Assembly: GCA_963662155.1 (NCBI GenBank)
Contig: OY759262.1
Location: 58,071,333-58,135,332 of the forward strand
Reading direction: 5' to 3'
DNA from: Lamellibrachia columna
Lineage: Eukaryota > Annelida > Polychaeta > Sabellida > Siboglinidae
DNA length: 64,000 nucleotides
The notes below the pieces were generated by a model that worked only from the letters and a program-made list of their open reading frames with translations, did no database searches and was not told the origin of the DNA. The translations under genes and the position numbers were made by a program. Positions 12,966 through 25,307 of this stretch are shown here, one piece after another (within the stretch, counting starts at the first letter, position 1; every line of letters begins with the position of its first letter).

Positions 12966-15784
12966 AACTCGACGACCGGTATCGGTTCAAGCCTCATACC
13001 GGACTCCAGGGATAAACAGTTTGTCACGTATTTTGTGTTTTGTGTGAAGTCAAATGGAAGACGTATGACATAAGGATTACTTGCTAAAACGGCCGGCCTT
13101 CATAATAATGGTATAATATTTTGTATTCAGCGTGACTCGCGTGTTCTATCGTTTCTTGGTCCTTCCAAATCTGCTTCTGCTGAATCTAAGAAATACGTTA
13201 GATACTTGCTTACTTACGTGCGTCGAGTGAGTTTTTATTGGAATTACAATCCGTTGTAATTGATTGTTCTACGTCACATATGGCAGTAAACACGAACTTA
13301 AAAACATTAAGTTTCTACACAAAAGTGGAAATACCGCGTCCAACCACTTATGCTGCTCCACCAGCTTTCGACGCGTGCAGATCGCACATGTACCATTTTA
13401 TATTTATTTCACACGCCTAATGATTTTTTTGCAAATTCTAAATTGGGAATATTTTATATCGTCACAGTCGATTGTCGGTTTTAAAACATTTCAAGCCATA
13501 AAGATGTAATATAGACCAGAGAGGTTATCGTCTATCTTTACGTAAAGATACGGCGGGACAAAACACCCAAGGTGCAAGACATCGGATGTTGAGAAACGAA
13601 TCCTTTGGTTATATATCGTCTATGTGTGTTTAATGATCTAGTTCATTATCTTTGGCTTAGTCATTGTGTTTACCGTACCTAGTCTCTGATAAAAGTTGTC
13701 ATGTTAGTGGAGGTTTATGCATCTGTCAAAAAGATACCCATTTCACGTGCAGCGGATTGGAATAGGCATATCCACATTTTTTCGTGGATGGGAGTCACAT
13801 TCCACAAGTTAGGGAACAGTACAACCATTTCAAGTTGATAAAGTAAAACAAAATACATACCATTTAAGGATTGCAAAATATACATTGTTTAATGATATGT
13901 GATTATAGTATAATTTATTAACATATTTTATTCGGAGATTAGTATTAACCAAAGTTACCTAAAGTTCCACTGAAATGAGATACGTCAAACTATATACCCT
14001 TAATTACCCAATTAGTGAGATTTAATATCCTCAACACGGTGCGTGAGTTACGTGCGTGGGACACATAAAACATATCAATTAAACATGGAATCTGTTTCAT
14101 CTTAGTTGGAACGAACGCTGGATAATCGTGCAGATATACGTTTTGTGTTTTGGAACTTCAAGATGGCCGACGCACGTAATCGCAAATTACCTCGTAATCG
14201 CTCACGTCCGATTACGAAATCATAATTGCACCTCTGCATTGGACAGGGCATGTTGTATGCGTGTGGCATATCAATGAATTTCGTTGTTAGTTCCCAAGTC
14301 CCTAATATATCTAAAAAGATTACCATCCAATGCAAAACACCGAGACGGCAAGTGGACAAGGAAGCCACTGGCTTATCGAGAGTCCAACGATTTCTCATCT
14401 ATGTGTAGCCCGCCCTTCGAAGACATTCTGGAGAGCGCGTTTATCGAAATGTCACTAACCGATACTGCGAGTGACTTCGTCAATTCAAGTATGAATGTAA
14501 TTTGGTCGAGGTGTTGTGGAATATTTCGCCTTAAGTCAAATGCGATTTGTCTGTATAATGCAATTATAGGTATTACTGTTGTCAGAGTCGGTCGACTCGT
14601 TCCATTCGATTAGGACACCTATGGACCGTTTGACCTGCGATGACCGTCGGCTCTGCTTGACTTGACCGAACGGCCCTTGTTTTCTTGGATGCAGAGTCAT
14701 AAAAGCACGGCCTTATTCATAAGTAGGCCTTACAAAACTGTAAACGTATTACAAAGATAATGTTTTGTTCTGGTAAAGCTGTAAACATGTGGAATTCTTG
14801 CAGCATTTTCTTCATGGATTTAATTATATTGCATAACGTTCTGTGGTTTCCCAGAAGGATTACAACAAATCATGTCAGTCAATACCTTTTTAGTGTTTTG
14901 TTTTAATTTAGCAGGCCATGTTCGGTGTCAGCCTTTTAACCACCAGCATAAATGTGTGATTCATTCCTCTCAGTGCACCTTTTGATATTGAAAGTAGTTA
15001 TATTCTGACGCCAATCCCCAGTTAATATACTATAGATTATAATTAGTATATTAATGTTGGATCCATACGCGTCATTGTGAATTATTTGACAATATTTCAG
15101 AACACTACGTTGAAAACACTAATTCATGATACATCATATTCACAAGTAAAATTCTTTCATATTGGCTTGATATCGTTTCTTCAGAAACACTACCGGAGTG
15201 TCTTCTAGGGGTAATGGTTTGAACTGTTTAAACTGTCATCAAAAACTTAAACCATTTATATAGCGAGCCGTCCGTATAAAATGATATTGTATTTCGCAGT
15301 CACCATTTTCAGCTATCGCATTTGCTATGTGTACGTGTTGGTACTTGCGATATTCGATCTGAAACATTATAAAACAGGACAAATTACAAAGATCGTAGAT
15401 CTACACGACCCATCAGTGAACCAGCAAAGAGGCTGTTATTGTTTGACACCTGAACTAACGTTCGATATTTATTGGTTTTAATTAGCATTTGGCTAATCCT
15501 GCTTACACCCACATGGACCCCGATTCGACGGAAACATCCATAAATAACACTGGACTGACATTACAAAAGGATATTCAAAGCTTCTGTGAAAACCTCATGA
15601 AATAGGCATAGGCAAATAATTAATTACATGAATAATATAACGATGTCTTGCGAAAATACTGGGTAAAATCAAACGTTCACGAGATGCGTCATTAGGTCTA
15701 CATCGTCCAGTATTCACAAGAGATGTGTTCAAACTATGAGTGGATGTCAGCGTAGTATATTTATAATATGCGCATCTGTTCACA
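12966..15784. other. no gene seen
   Basis: AT-rich; scattered chance frames of 60-110 codons without motifs or convincing splice structure. Confidence 0.45.
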
Positions 15785-15785
15785 A

Positions 15786-17538
15786 GGCAAGTGGATGACG
15801 ATGTACATTGGTTACACTGTGAGTGGATGACGATGTACATTGATTACACTGTGAGTGGATAACGATGTACATTGGTTACACTGTGAGTGGATGACGATAT
15901 ACATTGGTTACACTGTGAGTGGATGACGATGTACATTGGTTACACTGTGAGTGGATAACGATGTACATTGGTTACACTGTGAGTGGATAACGATGTACAT
16001 TGGTTACACTGTGAGTGGATGACGATGTACATTGATTACACTGTGAGTGGATGACGATGTACATTGGTTACACTGTGAGTGGATAACGATGTACATTGGT
16101 TACACTGTGAGTGGATGACGATGTACATTGCTGTGAGTTGATAACGATGTACATTTGTTACACTGTGAGTGGATGACGATATACATTGGTTACACTGTGA
16201 GTGGATAACGATGTACATTGGTTACACTGTGAGTGGATGACGACGTACATTGATTACACTGTGAGTGGATGACGATATACATTGGTTACACTGTGAGTGG
16301 ATGACGATGTACATTGATTACACTGTGAGTGGATGACGATGTACATTGGTTACAATGTGAGTGGATGACGATGTACATTGGTTACACTGTGAGTGGATAA
16401 CGATGTACATTGGTTACACTGTGAGTGGATGACGATGTACATTGGTTACACTGTGAGTGGATGACGATGTACATTGGTTACACTGTGATTGGATGACGAC
16501 GTACATTGATTACACTGTGAGTGGATAACGATGTACATTGGTTACACTGTGAGTGGATGACGATGTACATTGGTTACACTGTGAGTGGATGACGATGTAC
16601 ATTGGTTACACTGTGAGTGGATGACGATGTACATTGGTTACACTCTGAGTGGATGACGATGTACATTGATTACACTGTGAGTGGATGACGATGTACATTG
16701 GTTACACTGTGAGTGGATGACGATGTACATTGGTTACACTGTGAGTGGATGACGATGTACATTGGTTACACTGTGAGTGGATGACGATGTACATTGATTA
16801 CACTGTGAGTGGATGACGATGTACATTGGTTACACTGTGAGTGGATGACGATGTACATCGATTACACTGTGAGTGGATAACGATGTACATTGGTTACACT
16901 GTGAGTGGATGACGATATACATTGGTTACACTGTGAGTGGATGACGATGTACATTGGTTACACTGTGAGTGGATTACGATGTACATTGGCTACACTGTGA
17001 GTGGATGACGATGTACATTGGTTACACTGCGAGTGGATGACGATGTACATCGGTTACACTGCGAGTGGATGACGATGTACATCGGTTACACTGCGAGTGG
17101 ATGACGATGTACATCGGTTACACTGCGAGTGGATGACGATGTACATCGGTTACACTGCGAGTGGATGACGATGTACATCGGTTACACTGCGAGTGGATGA
17201 CGATGTACATCGGTTACACTGCGAGTGGATGACGATGTACATCGGTTACACTGCGAGTGGATGACGATGTACATTGGTTACACTGCGAGTGGATGACGAT
17301 GTACATTGGTTACACTGTGAGTGGATGACGATATACATTGGTTACACTGTGAGTGGATGACGATGTACATTGGTTACACTGTGAGTGGATGACGATGTAC
17401 ATCGGTTACACTGTGAGTGGATGACGATGTACATCGGTTAAACTGTGAATGGATGACGATGTACATCGGTTACACTGTGAGTGGGTGACGATGTACATCG
17501 GTTACACTGTGAGTGGATGACGATGTACATCGGTTACA
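15786..17538. repeat. 32-bp minisatellite, about 54 units
   Basis: Core GTGAGTGGATGACGATGTAC followed by ATTGGTTACACT. Variant sites (GATGACG/GATAACG, TTGG/TCGG, GTGAG/GCGAG) are not random: units with both GCGAG and TCGG form a solid block near 17.03-17.27 kb. There are no spacers, so it is not a CRISPR array. Confidence 0.97.
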
Positions 17539-17639
17539 TACACGTCCGTTGGTTACATGACGAGTGGAAGGTAGTGTCTACGAAAGTGTCCAGCACCCAC
17601 AGAACGACTGGATGAAAGTACAAAGAGTTCACGTTAAAC

Positions 17640-17975
17640 GTCGATCTCACTTCGCTCCCGCTGGTGCAGAAGGCGCCAACAAATCTCTTTCAGCCAGCAC
17701 GGTCTTGGCCGAGCCAGTTGAGTTCATTCCAGCTCTTCCCAGCCAGCTTCCACAGTCCTTCTCCAGGTGCCCAGTGGTCTGCCTCTTTCCCCTTTCCCAG
17801 GTGATGTCAATTTCAAAGCGGCATGTTGAAGCCTATCTCTGTCCATGCAGAGAACATGACCAAACCACGTTCTTTGCTTCGCCTCACTGACGACGTAGTT
17901 GATGGAGGATCCAGAGATTTCCTTGTTGGTCACACGCTGCTCCCAATGTATTCTGGGAATTCGTCTGTACAGTGT
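17640..17975 (-). mobile_element. LINE C-terminal fragment, second family
   Basis: Minus-strand frames give RIPRIHWEQRVTNKE, RTWFGHVLCMDRDRLQHAAL, GKGERGRPLGTWRRTVE and, after a frameshift, GKSWNELNWLGQDRAG. The order matches endonuclease-reverse transcriptase tails (WLGHVxRM ... GRPxxTWRR ... W). It is inactive. Confidence 0.85.
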
Positions 17976-18439
17976 TCACAACACGGCGTGTGTGGCACAT
18001 AAGTACCAACTTCGATGGTGCACACATACATGTAAGACAGGCAATAAAAATCCTTAAGACCGCAAACAAACCCGTATGATTATCTACGTTCATCAAAAGG
18101 AACTCGTCGTGCAAATTGGGATATATTGATTGGATCTCGCGAGACTTTGGCGCAGCTGACTGCTCACAGCTAAATATTCGCGAGAGTTGCTCTTCGGACG
18201 TGTTTTGAACTAACGATTTATTTATTACTCGCATGCCGTTGGGCAAACCGCGGGCCGGATCCCGTAACACAAAACCGTAAGGACTGTCTCCCGGTAAACC
18301 GTACGCATTGGCACCTATTGTATGCAGTGACTGCGTCCGTAAGAGCCGGTGATATTCATTTTCTGCCTACAGCCTGGAAACCTACTGTCAGTGCTTACAG
18401 CATAGAGAGAGGGGGTATCATTGTCCTCGTTCATGCAAT

Positions 18440-18560
18440 GTCCATAGACGTCTAACCAGGCGGATCCCGATATGAAGGCCTTCCGTTCAAACGAATACAA
18501 AACCGGCAATTACCGCCAGGCGAGACGGCTGCTATTAGCGGCAATATGTGAATGCTGACA
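18440..18560. repeat. dispersed repeat, copy 1
   Basis: It shares GGATCCCG, ACGAATRCAAAA and GGCAATTAC in the same order with 20640-20760. Confidence 0.55.
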
Positions 18561-20639
18561 ATTAACGAGATCCGAGTATGTATCAGTGTTGTCTACAATG
18601 TTCGGCAATTACTCGCACACGATATATCAAGCACAATATTAGTACTGATTAAATGTTGTGTGATAAAGCCATGTGGACCCCGTGAACGAATGACTAAAGG
18701 GTTACGGCTCCTTACATAAAGTATGTCAGGAAGTCATTGCAGAAGGGGCATTTGGTGCGTTCTTGGAAACATGAAATTACATGACGAATAATACATTTAA
18801 CTAATTATGAGTATTTTTTGCGCCACTGGAATATCCTCTCCAGGGCGAACGTATGACAGATGTGCTTGGAGATTCTGCCCGGTCGTCATGATCCTTCTCT
18901 CTGTCTCACTAGTGGAATACATAGGGATAGGAGCTTCCGGAAGGATGACAAGGTTTACTTCAGACCGCCTTCGGGACAAACGAGCGTGATCTTTCACCAC
19001 TATTCACAACTCTGTACGATTTGCCCATAGATGGAGACTGGAATAGTGAGCGTCGGGTCGTGTCCACACTAGTCCACACGCCCTGCACACTGCACCTCCG
19101 AGATCCCTGGCACATTCGCCTCGTGCCGCAAAGTGCCCACTATTCACAGTGTATCACGACCATAAGGCTGCAGTGCTCCTTATTCAGTTCGTTATGTCTC
19201 TGGCCATCTGATTTGCGTCGTTCAACAACTACCGTAGTTCACGTCTTTCTTTTTCTATTGTTTTTGCCAGGTTTCGTTGACTAACAAAAGGCATTAGCAT
19301 TACAATAGATGCTGTGCATATTTGCATAGGTAAAGGCGTTGCATGTGTAGCGAAAATTATTCAGCCGCATTGACTGCATATTCATCGGACAGTAATAGCA
19401 CCTACGTTATTGCCATAACGGTAAATAAATAACTGTAGCTTCATACCGCATCGCTAGACTTTAATGACTACCTCTGCAAAGAAACGACGCGCCTTAATCT
19501 ACAGATTGGTGAACTATAACACTATGTTTACCACCGGCTATGCCTATTTCCATAGCTGCAACCTAATTTATGTAAACCGAAGCACACCGATACACACATC
19601 ATAATCGCTAATGTAGATATATAATATGCCTTTAACGGGACGAAGTTTCTGTGTCTATAAACGTGGACGACGCCATCACGTGACTGTAGCTCCGCATTGA
19701 ATGTACCATTGTGACGAAAAACAACATTATGTTTATTGCAGTCAAAACTGGTATCTTCAAAATCGAACAAAAGCGCAGCGAACTTGCCTGTTGCCCGACA
19801 AAGACAGTCTAAATTCATTTTGTAAATTGTTTCCTCTCGACCAGAACAAACAGGATTGTTTGTGGCAGCGGCGTTCTGAGCGTGCATGCTCTCCGCCGTA
19901 GCCTCGGAGAAAGTGCGTGCACGAAATTCGCCAGTGAGTGAGGCCGCCTGGCGTCTCATCGACGATGGCTCGCTGCCGCTCGCCCGTGACACCGATCAGA
20001 CAGGCCAATCTGTGAAAGACGTAAGCTCGATTCTTAAAGTCAGCCTTATATGCCCAGTAAGCAGAAAGATATAGTGGTATTATGTTAGCCATATTAGTGA
20101 CGTACATGTACCGCAAAACTGGTTGTGTATTTTTTCAAGCTCCAAAATGGGAGAAGGACACCACAGTTGTCTTCGGAACGGTGACGGCGGCTTGTAGAAT
20201 AGCAGGAGAGAGACTTCGGTTTCACTTGAGTCGATTTGGACAGCGACGTCCTGAACAGGATATGCAGATTGAAGAAACTGTGTTAGTTGATGAAATAGCT
20301 ACTGCACGCCTTCCCCGAGTGTCACAAAGAAAAGGTCACGAGACAGTCCTAGAAGACGCAGTCTTGATAATAATACTATAAAGGATACTGGTTCTAGAAC
20401 CATTCTAACTGTAATCGCTAATTCTATGGATCACAGTGTTTCACGACCACACGTGTCGCTTCTACGGTGTGCCGATGGACACCGATTATGGGACAGTGGA
20501 CGCCTCACGTTACTGACTTCGTCTATTGTGCAGTTTTCATAGGGGCCGACAGCATTATTTTTCAGCCTAATGGCTGCTGCCTACTGCGAGTGGTCACAGC
20601 GTAGCGAACGAGAAAGAATGGAATTTATGATTGTTCTAG

Positions 20640-20760
20640 TTTGGTGCGATGTGCGTTGATGCCTAACAAAGTGGATCCCGCAGATACCGTTCTAACGAAT
20701 GCAAAATGGCAATTACTGTCAGACGAGATGCCTATTATTAGTGACAATATCAGAATGTAG
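20640..20760. repeat. dispersed repeat, copy 2
   Basis: Diverged direct copy of 18440-18560. Confidence 0.55.
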
Positions 20761-20964
20761 TCCATTATGAATGTACTTGGCATGTTGTGGTACTTGCCAG
20801 TTGCACTGTTCGTCGATAGCGTAACTACATTTAAAAGCAAATTTGACAAATATATCAGGAGGGCGGGTTACACACGGATGATCGTTGAATTCTCGATAAG
20901 CTAGTGGCTGCAGATGGTTATCTTGTCAAATGCATATTTTCACCGTTCTTGTTTCATTTTGCAG

Positions 20965-21039
20965 GCTGCGGCACGGAATAACGTGGACGATCGAGGAGCC
21001 GAGGTCGACTTGACGGACTGAGCGACACACGGCCGCACG
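20965..21039 (+). other. 5' UTR part of LRR gene exon
   Basis: A pyrimidine-rich tract ending TTTTGCAG at 20957-20964 forms a good 3' splice site. The 75 bases up to the ATG at 21040 contain a TGA upstream in frame, so translation most likely starts at 21040. Confidence 0.55.
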
Positions 21040-22785
21040 ATGAGTCGCAAGAAGGACGAGAAGCCCATCCCGCCGACGGGGCCGGGCAGCAAGGTGGTCG
21101 CGCTGCCCGACTCCATCAAACGATTCATCATCCCGCGTACGGATAAGGTGGTCGGCTTCAACCTGATGTGGTCGACGACGAGCGTGAAGGCGCTGCCGAA
21201 GGAGATCTACGAGAACGAAGAGCTGCTGAACTTCGCCCGCAGCTTCGATGTGGAGAACAACCGCCTCAAGAAAGTGCCGGGGGCCATCTCGGGGATGACG
21301 AACCTGGAGCTGGTGAATGTGCGCAACAACTTGCTCACGAAGCTGCCGCCGGCCATCGCGAAGCTGAAGGAGATGCAGGAATTAGACGTGTCCGGGAACT
21401 CGCTTAAGGCGCTGCCAAAGACGCTCAACAAGGCGACGATGTTACTCGAGGTGCGAGCGTCGCGGAACAAGTTGAAGAGCATCCCGGCGAAGCTGGGCAC
21501 GGCGCCGAACCTAAAGCGGCTGGACCTGTCGAACAACGCCATCAAGAAGCTCAACAAGAACATCTACAAAGTGCCGATGATCCTCAACGCGTCGCACAAC
21601 AAGATTCGCGAGCTGCCGCCGGCGACCATCAAGAACCCAGAGATCCACTCGATCGATCTGTCGTACAACGATATCGAGGAGCTGCCGCCCACCATACAGA
21701 ACCTGCAGTGCCTCGTCGACTTGAACCTCGAGCACAACGTGCTGGCGTCACTTCCGCCGGAAATCGGCCGCATGAAGTACCTGTACACCCTCAATATCGC
21801 CCACAACAATTTGACGGAGCTGCCGGACGAGTTCTGCAACATCGCGTACGGTCTAGTTAACCTGCGCGTCGACCACAACCAGCTGGGCGCTCTACCGGAA
21901 AGCTTCTACAGTCTCGTGCTGCTCGCCAACTTCGACGCGTCGCACAACCAGCTCGAGGGTCTCCCGCCTCGCTTTGACGAGCTGCGCTCCCTACGCTTCA
22001 TCGACGTGTCCCACAACCACATCAACAACATCGACCTGATGGTCGGACTCAAGTCGGTCGAGCAGTTCATCGCGACGGACAACGAGATCGTTTCACTCCC
22101 AGCAGACATCGACCAGATGAAGGCGCTGATCAGCATCGACGTGTCGAGGAACCAGCTGAGGTCGATCCCGGACATCTTGGGCAAAATGCGAACGCTGAAA
22201 GAGATCAGAGTGGCGAGCAACACGCTGACGGCGCTGCCGGAGACACTGGGCGACGAACAACTGCTGACGCTCGTCGACGCGTCCCACAACCAACTGGACG
22301 CCGTGCCGGCCGACATGCGCAAGCTGCGCTGTCTCGAAACCTTGCTGTTGGCCGACAACCAACTGAGCGCGCTGCCGAAGAGCATGGACTGGCTGCACAC
22401 GCTCTTCGTCTTCGACGTCTCCGCCAACCAGTTCACGACGCTCTACATCCCGAAGACGGTCTGCGCGCTCGACCTGTCGGCCAACCCCCTCCACACGCCA
22501 CAGGACGACCCGCGGGGCTCCGTGCTCATCCACATCGGCGACGACACCCACGCCCGCTGCATGACGCAGCTAACGCTATCCAACCTCGGCCTGGAGGAGA
22601 TCCCGGCCGCTGTCTGCTTGCTGCGACTCATGACCGTCCTCGACGTGTCGCACAACTCCATCGCCTCCTGTCCTGAGAAGATCACGAGGCTGAAGCAACT
22701 GCGGATGTTGATTCTCCACCACAACCAACTGTCTGAGCTTCCCGACATGAAGCACTTCCACTACCTCGAACGACTCGAACTTCAG
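21040..22785 (+). CDS. LRR gene coding exon 1
   Basis: It starts MSRKKDEKPIPPTGPGSK and runs through about nineteen LRRs to YLERLELQ. The donor is CAG followed by GTATTT. Reading on into the intron gives 50 unrelated residues before a stop, which argues for splicing here. Confidence 0.92.
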
Positions 22786-25307
22786 GTATTTATTTTTACA
22801 ATGCCAATGGGTACATTTAGGGATGTCTTTGTACGCTTATTGCGCAATATATACATTGTTTATACTAATTATGTAATTTACACCTTTCACCCAGGCCTTG
22901 ATAATTGTAGTTATGTAATTTTGTATGCTAAATATTAAATAATTTTTTACCCCGTTTAGACAGATTTGTATTACTAGATTCTTATTGTTTAATTTAACTG
23001 AATTCATTCAACATAAACATACATACAAGGCGCAGCAATACATAAGATATTATCTCGATTGAACCAAAACACAGCAGTCAGGATGCTGAGAATACATAAA
23101 ATCTAAATAATCATCTTACAAATATGTTGAAAAGAAATGCATGAAGTTATAAAACTTATAATTTGCATTCCCTATTAATAACTTACAATCTTATTTCTTA
23201 AATTAAATAATCACAATTGACAAGTTTTACAGTTTTGCAACATTTACATATAAACTGCTAAGTATGCTGGCTATTAGAGTATATAGAGGCATACATCAAC
23301 CAATATATAGTACAATGTACACACACACGCACGCGCGCGCGCAAAAAAAAAAAACACACACACACACACAAAATAAATGCTAAATTGATGAATGATATTA
23401 ATCCAACTGTTCATATCTTTGTAGGAACATTCTTTTATAATGATTTTTGAACTGATAAACAGTTCTGCATGTCTGCAGGTCCGGACGTAATTGATTACAA
23501 AACTTAGGACCATTAATACTAATACAAGCAGCTTTTTGTGACGTTTTTGTAACTGTTGTTTTTGTTGCGAACATTATGATTGTGACTATCACATACTCTC
23601 TTAAAGTTACACAATAGACGATCTGGAAGCAAATTGTTGTGAATCTTAAGCATGTTGTTGTAGTCTATCATATCATACACATACAGAGTTTTAAAGTAGT
23701 TATAATTGGTCTTATGTTCCAATATCAAACAATATCATGAAATATAATTAACACATCTCTTTTAGACTTTCTTGTAGTATTAGCTAGTGTGTTTGTTAAA
23801 CAGAGACTGATTTCATGTGTGTCATTATACATCTATTTAGTCACTGTAGTAATAGGCCTTTTCAATGTGTATTAACACATCTCTTTTAGACTTTCTTGTA
23901 GTATTAGCTAGTGTGTTTGTTAAACAGAGACTGATTTCATGTGTGTGATTATACATATATTTAGTCACTGTAGTAACAGGCCTTTTCAATGTGTATTCAG
24001 ATGGTCAGTTTCTAATTATCGACTGTGTTTTAATCGCTCTGTATTTTTCAATACGGTGGCACCCATGATAGCATCGTTTCAGTGTCTTACTGGAAGTGCC
24101 ACGACGGTACACGTATATGTTTCTATATTATTGGGCCCAGACCACAGTTCAGTTTCACAATTGGTGGCTGTGTTAACGTTTTGCGTCACTACAAGAAAAT
24201 GTGTTCATCAAACATTATAAATGAGTGTTGTCAAAATCACATACCTCCAGTTGTTTTAATCACGTCGCAAACGCACTTACCCTCAAAATTGGCAGTTTTC
24301 GCATCATAATTATTAATACGCCTACTGCAGTTGCGGGGGTTTCACCGCGAAAATACCCACGAGTCTTCAAATACGCTTCATATTACAACCCCCACTATCA
24401 AAGTTGCGAAATTTCAAGCGTTCTAACATTGCTGGGGTGAATACAGTTGCTTCTTGACAAAATAAAATCACGGCTTAGTTGCGCATTTTTTGGCGTTGCA
24501 TTCCCTATACATGTACGTATAAATGCAACAGTCAAATAAATAAATAAATATCAATTTCAGAACAACGAGCTGACGGAGTTCCCGGTCAGTCTGACAACGT
24601 TGCAGCGGGTCGAGTACGTCAACATGTCGGACAACAAGATCGAGACGATGCCGGAGAACTTCGGCCTGCTCAACCAGCTGGCGGAGCTTGTGCTCGCTGG
24701 CAACGAGCTGCTCAACTTCCCGAACGACCGCATCGACGTGCTGTCTTCGCTGCTCAAGCTCGACCTGTCCCGCAACCACATCGACTACATGCCCGAGGAC
24801 ATGCCGTACCTCTACCGCGTCCGTGTGCTCCTGCTCTTCTCCAACGACCTGCTGGAGCTCCCGAAGGACATCGACAAGATGAAGGGGTTGAACGTGTTGG
24901 ATGTGCACGACAACATACTCGAGGGGCTGCCCGAGAAGCTCAGCAAGATGCCGGCGCTGACCGAGTTGGACGTCACCGATAACAAGATCCGGACGTGGCC
25001 CAAGAGCTGGGAGACGGTGCGGAAGAAGGTTGCGAGCGTCGTGTTCGATGGACAGAACCACTACAAGGAACGCGAGCCGCGGGATCGACCCGTGCCCGTC
25101 GTCGAGGAACCGCCTCCCAAGAAGGGGAAGGGGAAGGGCGCGAAGGGTGCCAAGGGAGGGAAAGGAAAGAAAGGCGCGAAGGGGGTTAAGCCGCCGGGAA
25201 CGCCAGCGCCCGCAGAAGACGGAAACAACAACAACAGCACCGCGCGGAAGTCGTCAGCAAAGGCGATTGGGCAGTCGGCAACGGGGAAGAGAGACCAGCA
25301 GCAGTGA
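21040..25307 (+). CDS. 830-residue multi-leucine-rich-repeat protein, two coding exons
   Basis: Coding exons 21040-22785 (582 codons) and 24561-25307 (248 codons plus TGA) join in phase 0 across a GT/AG intron. From about residue 45 to 735 the protein is a run of 23-residue leucine-rich repeats of the SHOC2/PIRL type (LxxLPxxIxxLxxLxxLDVSxNxL), more than twenty in all. The tail from about residue 750 is Pro- then Lys/Gly-rich (PPPKKGKGKGAKG, GKGKKGAKG). I see no signal peptide, transmembrane segment, kinase, death or PDZ domain, so a cytoplasmic scaffold is likely but its partner is unknown. The coding exons are strikingly GC-rich compared with their surroundings. Orthology is unresolved; SHOC2-, LRRD1- and LRRC40-like proteins are candidates only by repeat type. 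Confidence 0.92.
23395..23740 (-). mobile_element. LINE RT C-terminal fragment in LRR intron
   Basis: Minus frames give KIHNNLLPDRL, then HNHNVRNKNNSYK, then INGPKFCNQL and CRTVYQFKNHYKRM. This is the CR1/Jockey-type tail (KYHNNLLP ... TRN ... GPxxWNSLP ... SFKxxLK). It is truncated and frameshifted. Confidence 0.8.
23751..23998. repeat. 124-bp tandem duplication
   Basis: ACACATCTCTTTTAGACTTT recurs at 23751 and 23875 with the whole 124 bp between nearly identical. Confidence 0.92.
24561..25307 (+). CDS. LRR gene coding exon 2 and stop
   Basis: The acceptor TTTCAG lies directly before NNELTEFPVSLTTLQRVEYV, which completes the LRR begun in exon 1 (LELQ plus NNELTEFP). About six more LRRs follow, then the Lys/Gly-rich tail and TGA at 25305-25307. 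Confidence 0.92.
   Translation, partial: NNELTEFPVSLTTLQRVEYVNMSDNKIETMPENFGLLNQLAELVLAGNELLNFPNDRIDVLSSLLKLDLSRNHIDYMPEDMPYLYRVRVLLLFSNDLLELPKDIDKMKGLNVLDVHDNILEGLPEKLSKMPALTELDVTDNKIRTWPKSWETVRKKVASVVFDGQNHYKEREPRDRPVPVVEEPPPKKGKGKGAKGAKGGKGKKGAKGVKPPGTPAPAEDGNNNNSTARKSSAKAIGQSATGKRDQQQ

Larger units (their letters stand above)
17976..20960. other. no gene recognised; contains a two-copy dispersed repeat
   Basis: The only structure noted is a roughly 110-bp sequence present at 18440-18560 and again, diverged, at 20640-20760. A 154-codon minus frame at 19528-19992 has no family resemblance. Confidence 0.45.
22786..24560 (+). other. intron of LRR gene
   Basis: An AT-rich intron with GTATTT and TTTCAG ends. 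It contains a minus-strand LINE tail (23395-23740), a 124-bp tandem duplication (23751-23998) and a short AC/CG run at about 23.32-23.37 kb. Confidence 0.85.

Noticed and set aside
15786..17538. CRISPR-like array of 32-bp repeats
   Set aside because: Units are head-to-tail without spacers, and the DNA is eukaryotic.
19528..19992. 154-codon minus-strand frame
   Set aside because: No motif, no homologue recognised, and no splice or start context; probably chance.
22786..22938. Extension of the LRR frame past 22785
   Set aside because: AT-rich residues with no LRR pattern; the donor at 22786 and acceptor before 24561 restore the LRR exactly.
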